Made by a program: the position numbers and the translations under genes
Shown here: positions 31,549 through 43,545 of the stretch, piece after piece
Layout of the letters: every line of letters starts with the position of its first letter
Numbering within the stretch: position 1 is the first letter of the stretch
Source: Selaginella moellendorffii
Taxonomy: Eukaryota; Streptophyta; Lycopodiopsida; Selaginellales; Selaginellaceae
NCBI RefSeq assembly: GCF_000143415.4
Contig: NW_003314368.1
Coordinates: 82,792-146,791 of the forward strand
DNA: 64,000 nt
Direction of reading: 5' to 3'
Notes under the pieces: generated by a model
The model's database searches: none
Told to the model about the DNA's origin: nothing
The model's input: only the letters and a program-made list of their open reading frames with translations

Positions 31549-31782
31549 ATGGATCGTCTGGCTTGGATCGCGCTGGTGTTCTTGGTAGGATTTGCGATTC
31601 TGGCGACAATTCCTTGCTTTGCGCAAGAATGTGATGCTCCATGCTGTGGATACCTCCCGCAGGGCGGGAATGGATTTTGCTACGATGGCTACTGCTGTAG
31701 CGAGAGTGGATTTTGTGGAATCGGAGAGTACTACTGCGGGAATGGCTGCCAGCGAGAGTTTGGCGATTGCTACGACTTCTAG
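31549..31782 (+). CDS. Secreted 10-cysteine hevein-like chitin-binding peptide
   Basis: 77 residues. Signal peptide MDRLAWIALVFLVGFAIL to about residue 26, then a mature peptide of about 51 residues with ten Cys. It shows the hevein pattern CCSESGFCGIGEYYCGNGC preceded by CGYLPQGGNGFC: the Cys-Cys-Ser, Gly-Phe-Cys-Gly and Tyr-Tyr-Cys-Gly positions of the chitin-binding type 1 domain are present. Known 10-Cys hevein-like peptides bind fungal chitin. No catalytic chitinase domain follows; the stop comes right after DCYDF. The start at 31549 is chosen because it places the hydrophobic core correctly. Confidence 0.8.
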   Translation: MDRLAWIALVFLVGFAILATIPCFAQECDAPCCGYLPQGGNGFCYDGYCCSESGFCGIGEYYCGNGCQREFGDCYDF

Positions 31783-32025
31783 CAAGATTTAAACGAGCGA
31801 AAAGATTCTCGAATAATCATGTACGAAAATATTTCTGGAATGTACGGTGCTGGAACTCGCGGGAATTCATCCTTCACAGGTCTCGTACGTGACGACAATG
31901 AATAAATCTCGAGCAAAGTATAAAAGTGTTCTTGTCTTTCAATCGTGACGTGTTCGTTTAATGTGAAATAATGCCGCTAGCCGAGCTAGCTAGGGTTTGG
32001 TGATGACGCTTGGAGAGGGAGAGGG

Positions 32026-35000
32026 ATGAGTGATTGCGCTGCTCCGGTAAGCGTTTCCTCGGCTTGTTTCCTTGCCGGAGCCAAGAATCTCTCTAGCGCC
32101 TCCAGTTTCTATCGATTCTCAGATCCTCGCGCCAGAGGATTCGGAGGAACAGGGAAGATTTTGAGGACTGGGAGTAGAAATCAATGCAGTTCTTCTGAGA
32201 TTCAAGCCAGGGATGGAAATATTTCGATAGCTGGAGCTCGACATCGGCATAGCGGCGACCGATCGCCAGACTTCCAGGCGAGGGATGGAAATATTTCGAG
32301 AGCTGGAGCTAGGAATGACGAGAATCGATCGAGTGACGATGGAAGCCGCGGCATTGTCCCCTTCCAAGGCGCCGGTCTCGAGCAATGGAAGCTTAGCGAT
32401 GCCAGGAGCAGTGAGTGGGTGTGGCGGCGGCAGCAAAGGAAGCGATTGCTGCGTCGTGTGAGAAGGCCGCCGAGTGATCCTGGAATTCGCGATCTGATAC
32501 AGCGGCGGCGAGAATGGGAGAAGCGATTGCGAAGAGCTCAGCCACAGGCAGTGGCTCCAAAGTGGACGCGCTTGACTCCAGAGCAAATGGCCGAGTACCA
32601 CGCTCACGGTGGCTACGCTGCCTATCCCATGCGGTATAAGAGTCACGTCGAGTCCGCCATCGCCACGGTCCGCGGGCTTGCAACTCAAGAATCTTACGAC
32701 ATTCGTCGCGTGATGGCTCCTTGGGTTGGGAGATTGACGTTCCGGGAGCTCTGCACGGTGCTCAAGTGGCAACAAGGATGGAAAGAAGCCCAGGAGTTCT
32801 TCGCGTGGATGAAACTCCAGGTAAGACTTGTGATGAAGTTGGAAGAGAGAAAAGATTAGAGTGTCTTGAGATTTACTGACTGCGAACTTTGGTTTTGCAG
32901 CTGTCCTACATTCCAAGCGTGATTGTTTACTCGATGCTGCTCAAGGTGTATGGCAGGGACAAACAGATTGGTTTGGCCGAGGCCGCGTTTCAGGAGATGC
33001 TGGATCAGAAGCTGGATCCCGACGAGGTGGCGTTCTCGACAATGATCCTCAACTACGCAAACGCGGAGATGTTCGACGAGATGCTCACCATGTACGAAGC
33101 GATGATGAGCCGGGGGATTGTTCCGTCGTCGGTGACGTACACGACGATGCTGATCCATCTCAACAAGGCCGAGAGGCTGGCGGATGCTGCTTTGCTGTGG
33201 GAAGATCTGGTGGAGGAGTCTGTGGAGCTGAGTCCTCTGGCTTATGCGTTGATGATCACCATCTATAGGAAGCTGGGGCGGTTTGAGGAAGCCTTGGAAG
33301 TCTTTGAGGCTATGCTAGGTGCTGGCTATTACCCGGACTCTCTCATCTACAACATGGTTCTTCATATGCTGGGAAAGTTGGGACGCTATGACGAGGCGGT
33401 CGACGTTTTTACCGCGATGCAGCGGCAGGAGCTGTGTACCAGTAAGTACTCGTATGCTACTATGCTGCACATCTGTGAGAAAGCTGACAAGTTTGAGCTC
33501 GCTGCGTCGATCTTCTCTGACATGCAGATGAAGAGATGCCCGGTTGACGAAGTTGTCTACACGAGTGTGATCAGCATCTACGGGAAGGCCGGGCTTTATG
33601 ACGAAGCGGAGAAGCTGTTCCAGGAGATGAATGAGCTACGGCTTTTGGTTGACGTGAAGACGTTCTCGGTGATGGCCAACGTTCGTTTGAAGGCTGGCAA
33701 GTATAACGAAGCTGTGCAAGTCATGGAAGAGCTGCTTGCTAAAGGGCTCAACCTGGACGACATGGCATGGAAGACGCTGCTGCATTGTTATGTCAAGGCT
33801 GGGAACGTAGAGCGTGCTACGAAGACTTTCAAGACTCTGGTGGAGTCTGGAATTGCGGATCTGATGGCATACAACGATGTGCTCAGCCTCTACGCCGAGT
33901 TTGATATGTTGGAGGATGCCAAGCTCCTATTCCAGCAGCTCAAGAGCTCGTCCATACAGCCAGATCAGGTGTGGTTTGGGACCATGGTGAAGCTTTACTG
34001 CAACGCTAATATGGTGGCGGCCGCGGAAGAAGTTCTGAGGCAAATGCGAGAGAAGGGGTTCACGCCGGATCACATTACTCAGGGGATACTGATCAACGCT
34101 TATGGTGAGGCAAACAGGATCGAAGAGGCTGCGGGCTTGTTGGAAGCGTCGGCAAAAGAAGATGAAAGCGAAGCTGCCGCGATTTCGAGGATTTACTTGT
34201 GCCTCAAATTTCGCCTCTTTGACAAGGCGACCTTGCTGCTCCATCGCGTTCTGGAATCCTTTACCCTGGACTCTGCCGCGTACAACCAGCTGACCATCAA
34301 TTTTCTCAAGGCTGGTATGTTTGCTGCCTGTGTTTTACTTGCGAGTGAGCGTTTGATTGTGCAGGCCAAGTTCTACCAGCGGAAATGTTGCACTCAAGGA
34401 TGCAGGATAAAGGTTTTGACGTGGAGGACTCGACACTTGGCCATTTAATCGCGGCCTATGGAAAGGCAGGTCGCTACGAAGTTCTGACGAGGCTGAAACC
34501 CGAGTTGCCGAGGAACAATTTTGTCTATTCGTCAATGGTTGGAGCTTTGATAAACTGCAACCAGCTGGAAGAAGCTGCTGGATTGGTGGAGAAGATGAGG
34601 CAGATCGGTCTCAAGTGCGACAGCGTTTTGGTCAGTATACTTCTCAATGCATACAGCAAAGCTGGTGAGCAGAAAATCTTTTCTTTTTCAGTCTATCTAA
34701 AAGCCATTTCTTGCAGGACTTGTGGAGGACGCCGATGCTCTAATTCATATGGCCAGGGGCGATGGTATCCTGCTGGATATTGTTGCCTACAACACGATCA
34801 TATTGTTGCCTACAACACGATCATAAAAGCAGATCTGAGACCTGGTCAGTAGTACTTCTTTTCTACCGAAAGAAACTTGTTTGATTTTTCCTTTCAGGTC
34901 GCCTAAAGAAAGCAATAGACACATACTCATCACTTACAAACTTGGGGCTGCGGCCGTCCCTTCAAACATATGATACTATGATAAGGTACTTGGCCTCCTG

Positions 35001-35920
35001 TTCGTCACAAGCTTTAAACATGGAATTTGTTCGTGCAGTGTCTTTGCGAAGTCTGGAAGGACACGGGATGCAGAGAAAATGTTCAAAGATCTAAAGTCCG
35101 CTGGCTTTCAACCGGACGAGAAGGTGTACAGTCAAATGATGAACTGCTATGCTAAATCCGGTTGGTATTCAAGCGTTCCTGTATCCTAAAGTCATGTGTG
35201 GATGGATGGATGGATCAGGCATGTACGAACATGCTGCGGATTTATTTGAGGCCATGAAGCTGAGAGGCCTGAGGCCACACGAGGTGAGAAAGCTCGTTTT
35301 GTGTTATGGTCTGTGGCGTAACAGCGCTGGTTTCTTTATTTCACAGGTTAGTTACAACAATTTGATCGATGCTTACGCTCGAGCTGGCCAATTCGCGAAA
35401 GCAGAGCAGCTGCTGGTTGAAATGGCCAAAGCCGGATGTCCTCCGAGCTCGGTCACGTTTCTTCTTCTCATCTCTGCCTACGCACACCGGGGGAAATGCA
35501 ACGAGGCTGAGAATGCTTTAGAGAGGATGCAAACGGCCGCGATACGCCCAACCGTGAGGCATTACAACGAAGTTATGCTTGCTTTCTCCAGGGCCAGGCT
35601 CCCTAGACAAGCCATGGAGAGTTACTTGAAGATGGAGAGGTCAGGAATCCAACCCGACGTAGTCTCGAGCAGGACAATGATCCGGATACTTCTCGAGGGC
35701 TCGATGTTTGAAGAGGGACTTTCTCTGTACAAGAAAACCGAGGCAAAACTCGTCAGCGACAGCCTGAGCCGGGAAATGGTGGCGAAGCTGTATCAAGGCG
35801 CTGGCAAACACTTCGAGGCCAAATACATATTGCGGCAAACATCTGGTGCGTGTTTCTGGCTCTCTTAAAACTTTGATAAACGTTCCTTTCAAAACAGGTG
35901 ATAGAGAGGTGGTTTCCTAG
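32026..35920 (+). CDS. EMB976: P-class PPR protein, EMB976-like, frame broken
   Basis: Exons: 32026-32820, 32901-34314, 34365-34664, 34717-34844, 34898-34985, 35039-35160, 35219-35283, 35347-about 35860, and a last short exon from 35898 (GDREVVS) to the stop at 35920. The N-terminus looks like a chloroplast transit region. LTFRELCTVLKWQQGW-FFAWMKLQLSY matches the conserved start of the At5g27270/EMB976 group; then about 20 PPR repeats of 35 residues (e.g. VVYTSVISIYGKAGLYDEAEKLFQEM). P-class PPRs bind organelle RNA. A perfect 23-bp tandem duplication at 34779-34824 shifts the frame and puts TAA shortly after; removing one copy would restore the downstream repeats. Probably a null allele, a young pseudogene or an assembly artefact. 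Confidence 0.88.
34779..34824 (+). repeat. Perfect 23-bp tandem duplication in a PPR exon
   Basis: Two identical 23-base units, 34779-34801 and 34802-34824, each beginning ATTGTTGCCTAC. 23 is not a multiple of three, so the downstream PPR frame is lost and a TAA follows within four bases of the second unit. Confidence 0.95.
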
Positions 35921-36091
35921 CGCTAAAAACATGAACACGCGAGAGATGAGAAGAATACAAAAAACGACCTTGGAGTTCTCAGCTACAAGAAAGATGAGCT
36001 CCAAGCAAGACGCAGCAAAACGAAAACTAAAAAACAAGAACCAAAGCAACACGGGACAAAGCAAAAAGACAACTAGAAGAGCTGTTGTCTG

Positions 36092-38308
36092 TCACATGAG
36101 GCATTCCACCCGAAAGCCTTTGTCTTCGGCGAACCAGCACTTGCAAACGCGGTACTCGACAAGTCCTCCAACCTCCATAAAGTTCTCCAGCGCGGCCTCA
36201 AAGTACGACTGAAGAACCTTCCAGGCCAGGCAGGCGCACTGCGATCCATACGCCGCCGTGAACTCGTCCATAAGAAAGTGGCAGACGTCCGAGGGGCTCT
36301 CCCGGAACCTCGCAAGATACGACATGAACACCAGCGTCTTGGGGTGGCCGGGAGCGGTGGAGTGCAGCAGCCGGAAGAGCCTGTCCGGGGTGATGAGCTT
36401 GAGAGCCTCATGGCCGCCGGAAGCATCAGCCGACTTCTTCCCGCTCACGGACAGGGGCCCGTAGAAGTCGAAGAGCGTGACCCGGATCAAGTCTTTGTCA
36501 TCCTTGGACATCCCGGCGACTCGTCCCAGCCGCTCCTCGACGCTGGCCAGCAGCTGCGTACACTTCTCTATGCTGTCATACTTGAGCGAGTCGTCCAGCG
36601 GCAGCAAATCTCGCAACAGTTCCTTGTTGCTCCGCTCCAAGCAGCACCTCCGGCAGTGGCACTCGAACCCCCAGTCCTCCACCAGCGCCTTCCTCCGCTC
36701 GGTGCTCCACGGAGCGTATGGATCCACGTACGAGATGAGCAGCTCGTCGCCGGCGTGCAAGTCCCTGGCCGCGTGAAACATGGTGGCCTTGCCAACCTCG
36801 AGCTTGGAAACGTTTGGAAGACACGAGTGATTGACGAACGCCGGCAGCCCCCACACCCGCGACTTGCTACACTCGGACTGTCCCAGCATCGTCCACGGGA
36901 AGTAGGCCGCCTTGACGGCCCCCTGGATCCTGGCCACGTCCAGCGGCGGAGCTTCTTCCGGCGGCATTGCTCCTTCGTAGCCGAGGTTTGGCCGGAAGAT
37001 CTTCATGCTCGGCACCGAGGCCGCATCGTCGATGGCGTAAAGTTGGTGGATGATCTTCTGCGACGAGCGGCACGCCTTGAGCGCCCCGACCAGCAGCTCC
37101 GACTCGGCGGCCCCGGCCTCCTCCTTGACACAGCTCGCGAAGCTGATGTTGTTGCTCACCAGCAGGAGCTCTCCCAGCCGGACCTTCTTCGTCACAAACA
37201 GGCCCCGGCCGCGACCGTCCCTCGTCAGCCGGACCTCCACGGGGCCGACGTAGTCACTGCATTTTGGAGCGTGCTCGGCGTTGCAGCCGCTCGAGACGTA
37301 GTCGCCAACGTCGTACACTCCCTTCTGGCTCTGCTGGAGGAACACCTTGCACTTGGCCAGCGCTTCCAGGATCTCCTTCTTGGCATCACCATCGGACGAG
37401 TACTTGGCAGCCGACTTCAAGCTGACGCGGGCCTCAACGTGCTCCTGGATCGCCATGAGCGCTCGGCCCTTCCGGTAGAAGCTCTTGGCGTGGAAGGCGT
37501 CCATCCCGATGGCCCGGTTGGAGTCGGCGATGGCCTTCTCGTACATCCCAAGCTTGAGCCACGCCTCGGCCCGGTTGGAGATGGCCAGCACCGCCTCGAG
37601 CTTCATCTCCTCGCCGCCATCTTTCCTGCCGAGGCTGGCGGCGACGCAGTCACTGTAGTACTGGATCGCCACCAAGTAGCTCCCCTGCGCGAAGAGAGCG
37701 TTGCCTTCCTTGCGGAGCTCCTGGGGTGGCATGGCGACGAGCTTCTCGGGCGGCGAGGTGGCGACGCCGACGAAGTCCAAGTTCCCGGGGCTCTGGACGT
37801 AGAGAACCACCGGGGTGACGCTGGGGTGGAGGCAGCCGATGGAGGGACGCGTGATCACCACCTTGATCCCTTTCGGGAACATCTTGCGGAGCTCCTCCTG
37901 GCGGGAGGAAGGCTGCATGGCGTTGAAGACGTGGAGGATGCAAGTGGTTCCATCGTCGGCCTCGACGACGGTGAGCACGGAGATGCCGCGGCGGGTGGCG
38001 TCGACGCAGAGGCTGCCGAGGAGGAGGCGCTGCTCGTACCAGCGGTGGAGGAGCAGCTTGTTGTCCTGGAGGAGCTTCTGGTTGTTGCGGGCGCGGCGGT
38101 AGAGGTCCTGGACGATGTTCTTGAGGTGGACGGGCTTGAGCTGCGAGGCCGGGGTGGTGGGGGGGACGCCAAACAGCTGCTGGCTCGAGAGGCTGGCCAG
38201 CTTCTTGCAGCCCGAGCAGCGCCGCCGCTCGATGCATTTGAAGGTGCCGTTACACATGTCGTAGTAGTCGCGGAGAACGTCCTCTTTCTTCATCGACACC
38301 GCCGCCAC
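36092..38308 (-). CDS. TPR-SET domain protein (SMYD-like)
   Basis: 738 residues, one exon. Residues about 200-350 hold TPRs (LRKEGNALFAQGSYLVAIQYY, AISNRAEAWLKLGMYEKAI, KSFYRKGRALMAI). A split SET domain follows: GRGLFVTKKVRLGELLL, the catalytic-core NHSCLPN, GDELLISYVDPYAPW, then a Cys cluster FECHCRRC (post-SET zinc site). SMYD-type proteins methylate lysines on histones or other proteins. The N-terminal 190 residues include a CSGCKK Cys pair but no clear MYND finger. Very GC-rich, giving a 741-codon antisense frame over the same span. Its stop faces that of the PPR gene about 170 bp away. Confidence 0.85.
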   Translation of the reverse strand: MAAVSMKKEDVLRDYYDMCNGTFKCIERRRCSGCKKLASLSSQQLFGVPPTTPASQLKPVHLKNIVQDLYRRARNNQKLLQDNKLLLHRWYEQRLLLGSLCVDATRRGISVLTVVEADDGTTCILHVFNAMQPSSRQEELRKMFPKGIKVVITRPSIGCLHPSVTPVVLYVQSPGNLDFVGVATSPPEKLVAMPPQELRKEGNALFAQGSYLVAIQYYSDCVAASLGRKDGGEEMKLEAVLAISNRAEAWLKLGMYEKAIADSNRAIGMDAFHAKSFYRKGRALMAIQEHVEARVSLKSAAKYSSDGDAKKEILEALAKCKVFLQQSQKGVYDVGDYVSSGCNAEHAPKCSDYVGPVEVRLTRDGRGRGLFVTKKVRLGELLLVSNNISFASCVKEEAGAAESELLVGALKACRSSQKIIHQLYAIDDAASVPSMKIFRPNLGYEGAMPPEEAPPLDVARIQGAVKAAYFPWTMLGQSECSKSRVWGLPAFVNHSCLPNVSKLEVGKATMFHAARDLHAGDELLISYVDPYAPWSTERRKALVEDWGFECHCRRCCLERSNKELLRDLLPLDDSLKYDSIEKCTQLLASVEERLGRVAGMSKDDKDLIRVTLFDFYGPLSVSGKKSADASGGHEALKLITPDRLFRLLHSTAPGHPKTLVFMSYLARFRESPSDVCHFLMDEFTAAYGSQCACLAWKVLQSYFEAALENFMEVGGLVEYRVCKCWFAEDKGFRVECLM

Positions 38309-39115
38309 CTTGCTCGCTCGATTCGATCGTCTTCTTCTATTTTGCTTCCTTCTTCCGTGAAGATCTTTCCTTCTTCTCTACTTCCTCGCGATCTTCTTCT
38401 ATCACTTCCTTGTTCTTCGAAGATGATCTTTCTTCCTTCTTACTCGCTGAAGAGATCTTCTTCGTTTTCCTTCTTCCCAAGCGAAGTTCTCCTCCGCTAC
38501 TAAGTACTGCCTTTCCTTCTTTGCTACTCTTCTTTTTCGTTCCTTTGCCACTTCGTTCTTTGCTTAGAAACTACTTCGCTGGACTGGAATCACTGATGAA
38601 ATCTCTCCAATCCACTGGAATACGGCCAGCGCTCGCCGCGCAAAAGTATTTTTCCAGCAGCGATTTTGGCTCTGACTGACCTTGGAGAGTTTTGGCGGAG
38701 ATTTGGCGAAGCCCGAGCAATGGTGGCGGCAAAATCTCTCTGGAGAGCTGTGGTGGCGAGCAGGGATCGAATGTAGGAAGGGAGCGAGAGACTTACGAAG
38801 AGAGCGATGAGAGCGCAGCGCCCCCAAAATTCCTTGGAGAAAACCCTAGGAAGAGCTACCAGATCGCACGGCCGGGAGGGGGACACGTGGCACGCCTAGA
38901 TCAGGTTATACTACTACACAAAACTATGACGCTTTTTTTTTTTATGTATTTATTTTACTTTACATCTCGTCTCGCAACTCGCAACGCCAAAAACTTTGTC
39001 AAAACCTCACCTTGGGAAAGAGAAGAGAGGAAGAAAAAAATAATCCACGAAGACAATGCCAACCTCGAGAAGATGAGAAGATGGGATGGAAAAAAAAAGA
39101 AGAGAGGACAAAAAG
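38309..39115. other. Intergenic region with CT-rich tract and telo-box
   Basis: About 800 bases between the TPR-SET start and the villin stop. A long CTTC-rich tract at 38330-38580 probably belongs to the TPR-SET leader/promoter on the minus strand. AAACCCTA lies at 38841-38848. Short frames here lack motifs. Confidence 0.4.
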
Positions 39116-42100
39116 TCAGAAGAGATCCGCTGCTTTCTTGTATTGATCTTGCTTCCACTTTGGCAGTGCTCGGAACTGATCCACTTCCATGCCGAAAACG
39201 CTCTTGAATTCCTCGGGCGATAAGTAGCTCTGCTCGGCGACAAAGGGAGAAGTTAATCTCACTCAATCAAGATCAAGATCTTGCGTAGTTACCTCTCGTT
39301 TTGTCACGTCGATTCCAGGAGGATTGCTCGAGGATTTTACCCTGAGGATCTCATAGCTGAAAGGCCCAGTCGCCGCAGGAGGTGGTGGAGCGTCTGAGCT
39401 CTCGGAAGTTGTAGGAGTTGGATCCACCACTGGACAAGATTCGAAGGCGTTAGACAAAGGTTGGAAACAAAGAAAGTTTTGGTGTTACCAGGTTCTGGAG
39501 ATGGCTCCTTGCTCTCGACCGGTGACTTTCTCGGCGTGAAAGATGGCCTGGGTGTGAGGGGCGATTGTCTTTGAGAGGACGCCATGGGAGATGACGAATC
39601 CGCGTCGAGTTTTGGTTCGTTCGCACCATTGGTAGCTGTTCGTTTCTTTGGAGGCGTCTGCACGAGGAGAGAAGTAAGCGACACAACGTAGAACAAAAAA
39701 ACTGTGGCGTACATCGTGTCCTTGCGCTGGTCTGCCCTGTAGCGCCGCGAGTCGTCTCTCAAAGGGATCAACATAGGCCTGTGATTTGTTTTAGAACAAA
39801 ACAACAAGAAGTAAAGAACAAGCTTACAGCTGATTTTGATGGATCCCAGGCAAAGTGTCTTGTAAAAAATGCTGGCTCACTGCCCTCTAGAATTTTGAAT
39901 ATTGGGATGTCTTTGGAAAGACCATCAAGTCTACTGGCCCGCTCAACGTATTTCTACACACACACACACACACACAAATATCAAGGATGTTTCCAGAAAT
40001 TTCAGAACAAACCTCGGCAATTGCAAATCCCTGTTTCTTGTCCTTGGGGCTAACGTTTTGACCAATCCAAACACTCAGTTCACACCGGGTATCAAGGATC
40101 ATGATGTCGTCACTCAGGAGATCGTCTTGAGTGAAATTAAAAGTTTCTTCAAACTGTATGACACAAAGTTACACATACTAGCCCCAAGTTCAAGAATGCG
40201 TACCAATAGATTGCCTGGCTTTCTTGTGTACTCAAACAAGCGTGGATCCTTATCGGAGTCAACAAGTTCTCTCTGGCTGGGATATACCTTCTTTCCTCCA
40301 AGAGCATTCCAAAATGTAGGAGGCTCAGAACCTTCTTTCAGTGACTTGGGAGATGATTCACTCTATACATCATTTAGAATAAGCATTAAAGACGATACCA
40401 AAAAGATGGGAGTTACCTTCAATGACGTAGCAATTCGTGCGGCAACTTGTTGTTCCTCAAGGGTACTGAAACTTCCAAACCATAGCAAATAAGTCTTAGC
40501 AGACTGAAAAATGAAGCAGTCCGAGGAGTTTAACGAGGCAGAAACCTGCGTAGCATGACGGTGTCACCATCTGACAGTTTCTGGCAATTTCAAACACAGC
40601 TTACGGGCTCAACTTGGACGGCCAGACTGTTGTAAGGCTTTGTTCCACGTACTCGAAATAAAGCAAGACCGTCCTCTGTGTATGTTTCGTCTTCCGACGC
40701 ACTCTCTGATACAAGTGTCTTGTATCCCGAGCTCTGACCACCCTGATAATAGGAAGGAATGCACCAGTTTTATCCATGCAAAAGATAGTAGTTGACGAAA
40801 AATTGTGATCGATACCTTGAAAATGACCAGGCTTGAAAATAACGCAATAAACTGTGAAGGCTCCTTGCCTTCAAACACACGGGCCTGCCACCAGGAGTTT
40901 ATCACAAGATTATGGAAAGAACTACTCACTTGTACTAGACGTCCTTTAAAAGAAGAGGAGATCTCTTCAACGTGAGAAAATGCTGAGCTTTGATCTTCCT
41001 GTAAAGAGCTTTGAAGAAACAAGTAAAGAATTTTATAGGAGGCCATACCTCTGCACTTTGATTTCCAAGCCAGCAGCAAACAAAACACTCTGTTTCCTTT
41101 TGATCTCCTTGGTAAGTGTAACGCACAACAAAACAGTCACCAGAATAAAAATGCCCATGGGCTTCCGAAGGGACGGGAGTCTTTGTCTTTCCATCAACCC
41201 GCCACACCTAAAGCAAGACAAAGTTTTAAAAGTAATGTGCACGGTTTCAAGCACCTCTAATTTTCCTGAGGAGTTAAAAAGGGATGGTTCATCTTCCTTG
41301 ACAGAAGCACCTTTCAGAAGTCCCTTGACATCCACGCCTTGCTGCTTGAGTAAAGCTGCGCAAGTCTTAATTCCATCAGTGAATATGACTCGATAATAAT
41401 CTTACCCGCAACTTTTCCTCTGCCTTCTTCTGAAACCACAGGAGCACCTCCAGCCGTTGTCCATTCGCCAAAATAAGATTTAAACGGCAGAGTTTCAAAG
41501 CCTTCGATTACTCGTGTAATTCGTGTTGTTTGTGGCTTCTTAGCAATATATTCCTGCATAGACAAGCGCTTTAAAAAATTTATAAGAATGCCACAATGTC
41601 CTCCTTACCTCCGCTGCCTTGGACGCAGACTTTCTTTCGTCTAAAGAGGTGGCACGACCCGTCCAAACATATACTGTAGGTCCACCATCTAACAAGTAGC
41701 ACTTGTCTGTTTCCAAAAGCTCTCTCGGCAGGGAACTAGCGCTGACTTCTTGCACGTTTCCATCCACGAGACTTCTAGTAAGAAGCGAACAAGCGAACGA
41801 CGTTCAGAGTCAGTGGACGAAGGAATGACGGACTAGCAATTACCATATAAACAGCTTTCCACTGCCAGGATCTTCGTCTTCGTTCTCCTTGATCGAAGCT
41901 TTCTTGCCAATGGGTGCAAAACCTCCAAACAATCCCCAAAATTCGCCAGCATCCGCTTCAGCAGCCATTTTTCCATCCTCTGTCCCACGGCAAGTCTGAG
42001 ATAAAAGATAGAAAAACACAGTACTCACCAACAATAGCAACTGCGCATTTGCCATCGTGATCATTGTCCTTGATAAACTGCACAACTTCCAGGGCCTTTG

Positions 42101-42913
42101 CTCGCTCTTGAATGCTCGAGTTGACGCCATTAAACTGATAAATCTTCACGTCTGTGTCCAGGATGAACACATCGTCGTGATTGAGCGACGATCTCGAAAA
42201 TGGCACCTGAGAAGAGGAGTATAAAGTTTTACGTCATAAAACAGCAGACACAAACCTCTTTTACTCGAACGACTCGCCTCCCTTTGCAACAAAACAACCG
42301 CGGCTCGATCTTTTCGACTTCCGGCTTTTTAAAACCGGAAGCGCAGCCACCTTCGAGTGGAATAATACACGGCTTGAAATAAGTTAAAAACTTATCGCTT
42401 TCGGATCCTTGGACTTCCCTGTATTGAACAGCTCGACCTCCCAAGGCTGCATCAAGCTCTACAGATTTTATGGCAGCAGTGCCAGCTTCATCCTGTGTGA
42501 AGAAGACAACATTATATAACTTCGATCCAAATTCACGCAACACAAATTTACCTGACTTGTTGCTTTGCCAAGCCAGAAATGTATATCATACCGGAGAGCT
42601 CCACTCTTCAATGCGGTAGTCTGGGAGAAGTAAGAAAGTAGAAATTAATCATCCATGAAAGAAAGTGCAAGAAAAGTTAGCACCGACCTTTAAGATGATA
42701 TATGAATCACCAGTGTAAAACTTTCCATGATCAGACTTTGGCAGAGGGACAGGAACAAAATTTTCGATTCTCCAAATCTCCAGCCCGCTAGCAAACGAAT
42801 TAGATTGATCAAGGAACCATCAAATACCAAAATAGAAGATGAGAAACCAAAGGATACGCTTTCTGTCCAATGCCCTGGAAGGCCGGATCAACGTTCTTCA
42901 TAGAAACAGCCAT
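39116..42913 (-). CDS. VLN: Villin, actin-bundling protein with headpiece
   Basis: Many-exon minus-strand gene. The ATG at 42913 gives [28 protein letters not shown], the usual plant villin start. Gelsolin repeats are seen: [56 protein letters not shown], and later [30 protein letters not shown] and [12 protein letters not shown]-like sequence near 40480. The C-terminus is a headpiece: [18 protein letters not shown] and [14 protein letters not shown] to the stop at 39116-39118. Known role: Ca-regulated severing, capping and bundling of F-actin. A (CA)n microsatellite (39957-39977) lies in an intron. Confidence 0.92.
39957..39977 (+). repeat. (CA)n microsatellite in a villin intron
   Basis: About ten CA dinucleotides directly next to an exon edge of the villin gene. 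Confidence 0.9.
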
Positions 42914-43545
42914 CGCAATATCGATGCTGGATCCTCACAGCAGCATCTAGCGCCAGGAATGATCGAAATATCGCAGATCGAGCTCACAGAAATCTAGCTC
43001 GTTCCAAATATCCCAATCCTGCTGCCCCGAGGTTAAATCTGGAGATTTCTCGTACCTCTTCACCGGATTCGTGCGCACTCGCAGCAGCGCCTCGATTTGC
43101 AGTGGCGCTCAAATGCGCGATCGATTCCTCCACGCCGATCGCCCTGGGATTGCGCAAGAAAACCAACAATGTATGCCTAATCTATCACTCGCAACAGTGC
43201 TACGAGCTAAACCTTTCCAGCATGTCTTTAGCATGACAGCTCAGAGCCGTCGGATCCACGAATCGGACGCTCCAGGTGGATCTGAGTTGGCATAGCGTAC
43301 CACTGCCACGTGGGGCCCAGGATGCTAGGGCCGACACACTAAAGAATACTTTAGAACAACCTGGATCAAAGTAAAGACCATAGAGATTTTCTTCTTTCTC
43401 AAAACAATCGCAAGATCGATAGCGAAGAAGCTCTCGGAAATTTCGGCCTAGATCTACACATCTTAGAAGTATACACGGGGATGTTTTATTTTTTCTTTCG
43501 ATTCTCTCGTTTAAACGGATGCTCTGCAAGGCCTTCGATGGATCG

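Noticed and set aside
36278-38503. 741-codon open frame on the plus strand, antisense to the TPR-SET gene
   Set aside because: It covers the same span as a well-supported TPR-SET protein. Its composition is what GC-rich codon usage on the other strand produces, and no domain is recognisable.
39957-39977. Short tandem repeats as a possible CRISPR array
   Set aside because: Simple CA, GTT, CT and CAG microsatellites only; no spaced repeats, and this is eukaryotic nuclear DNA.
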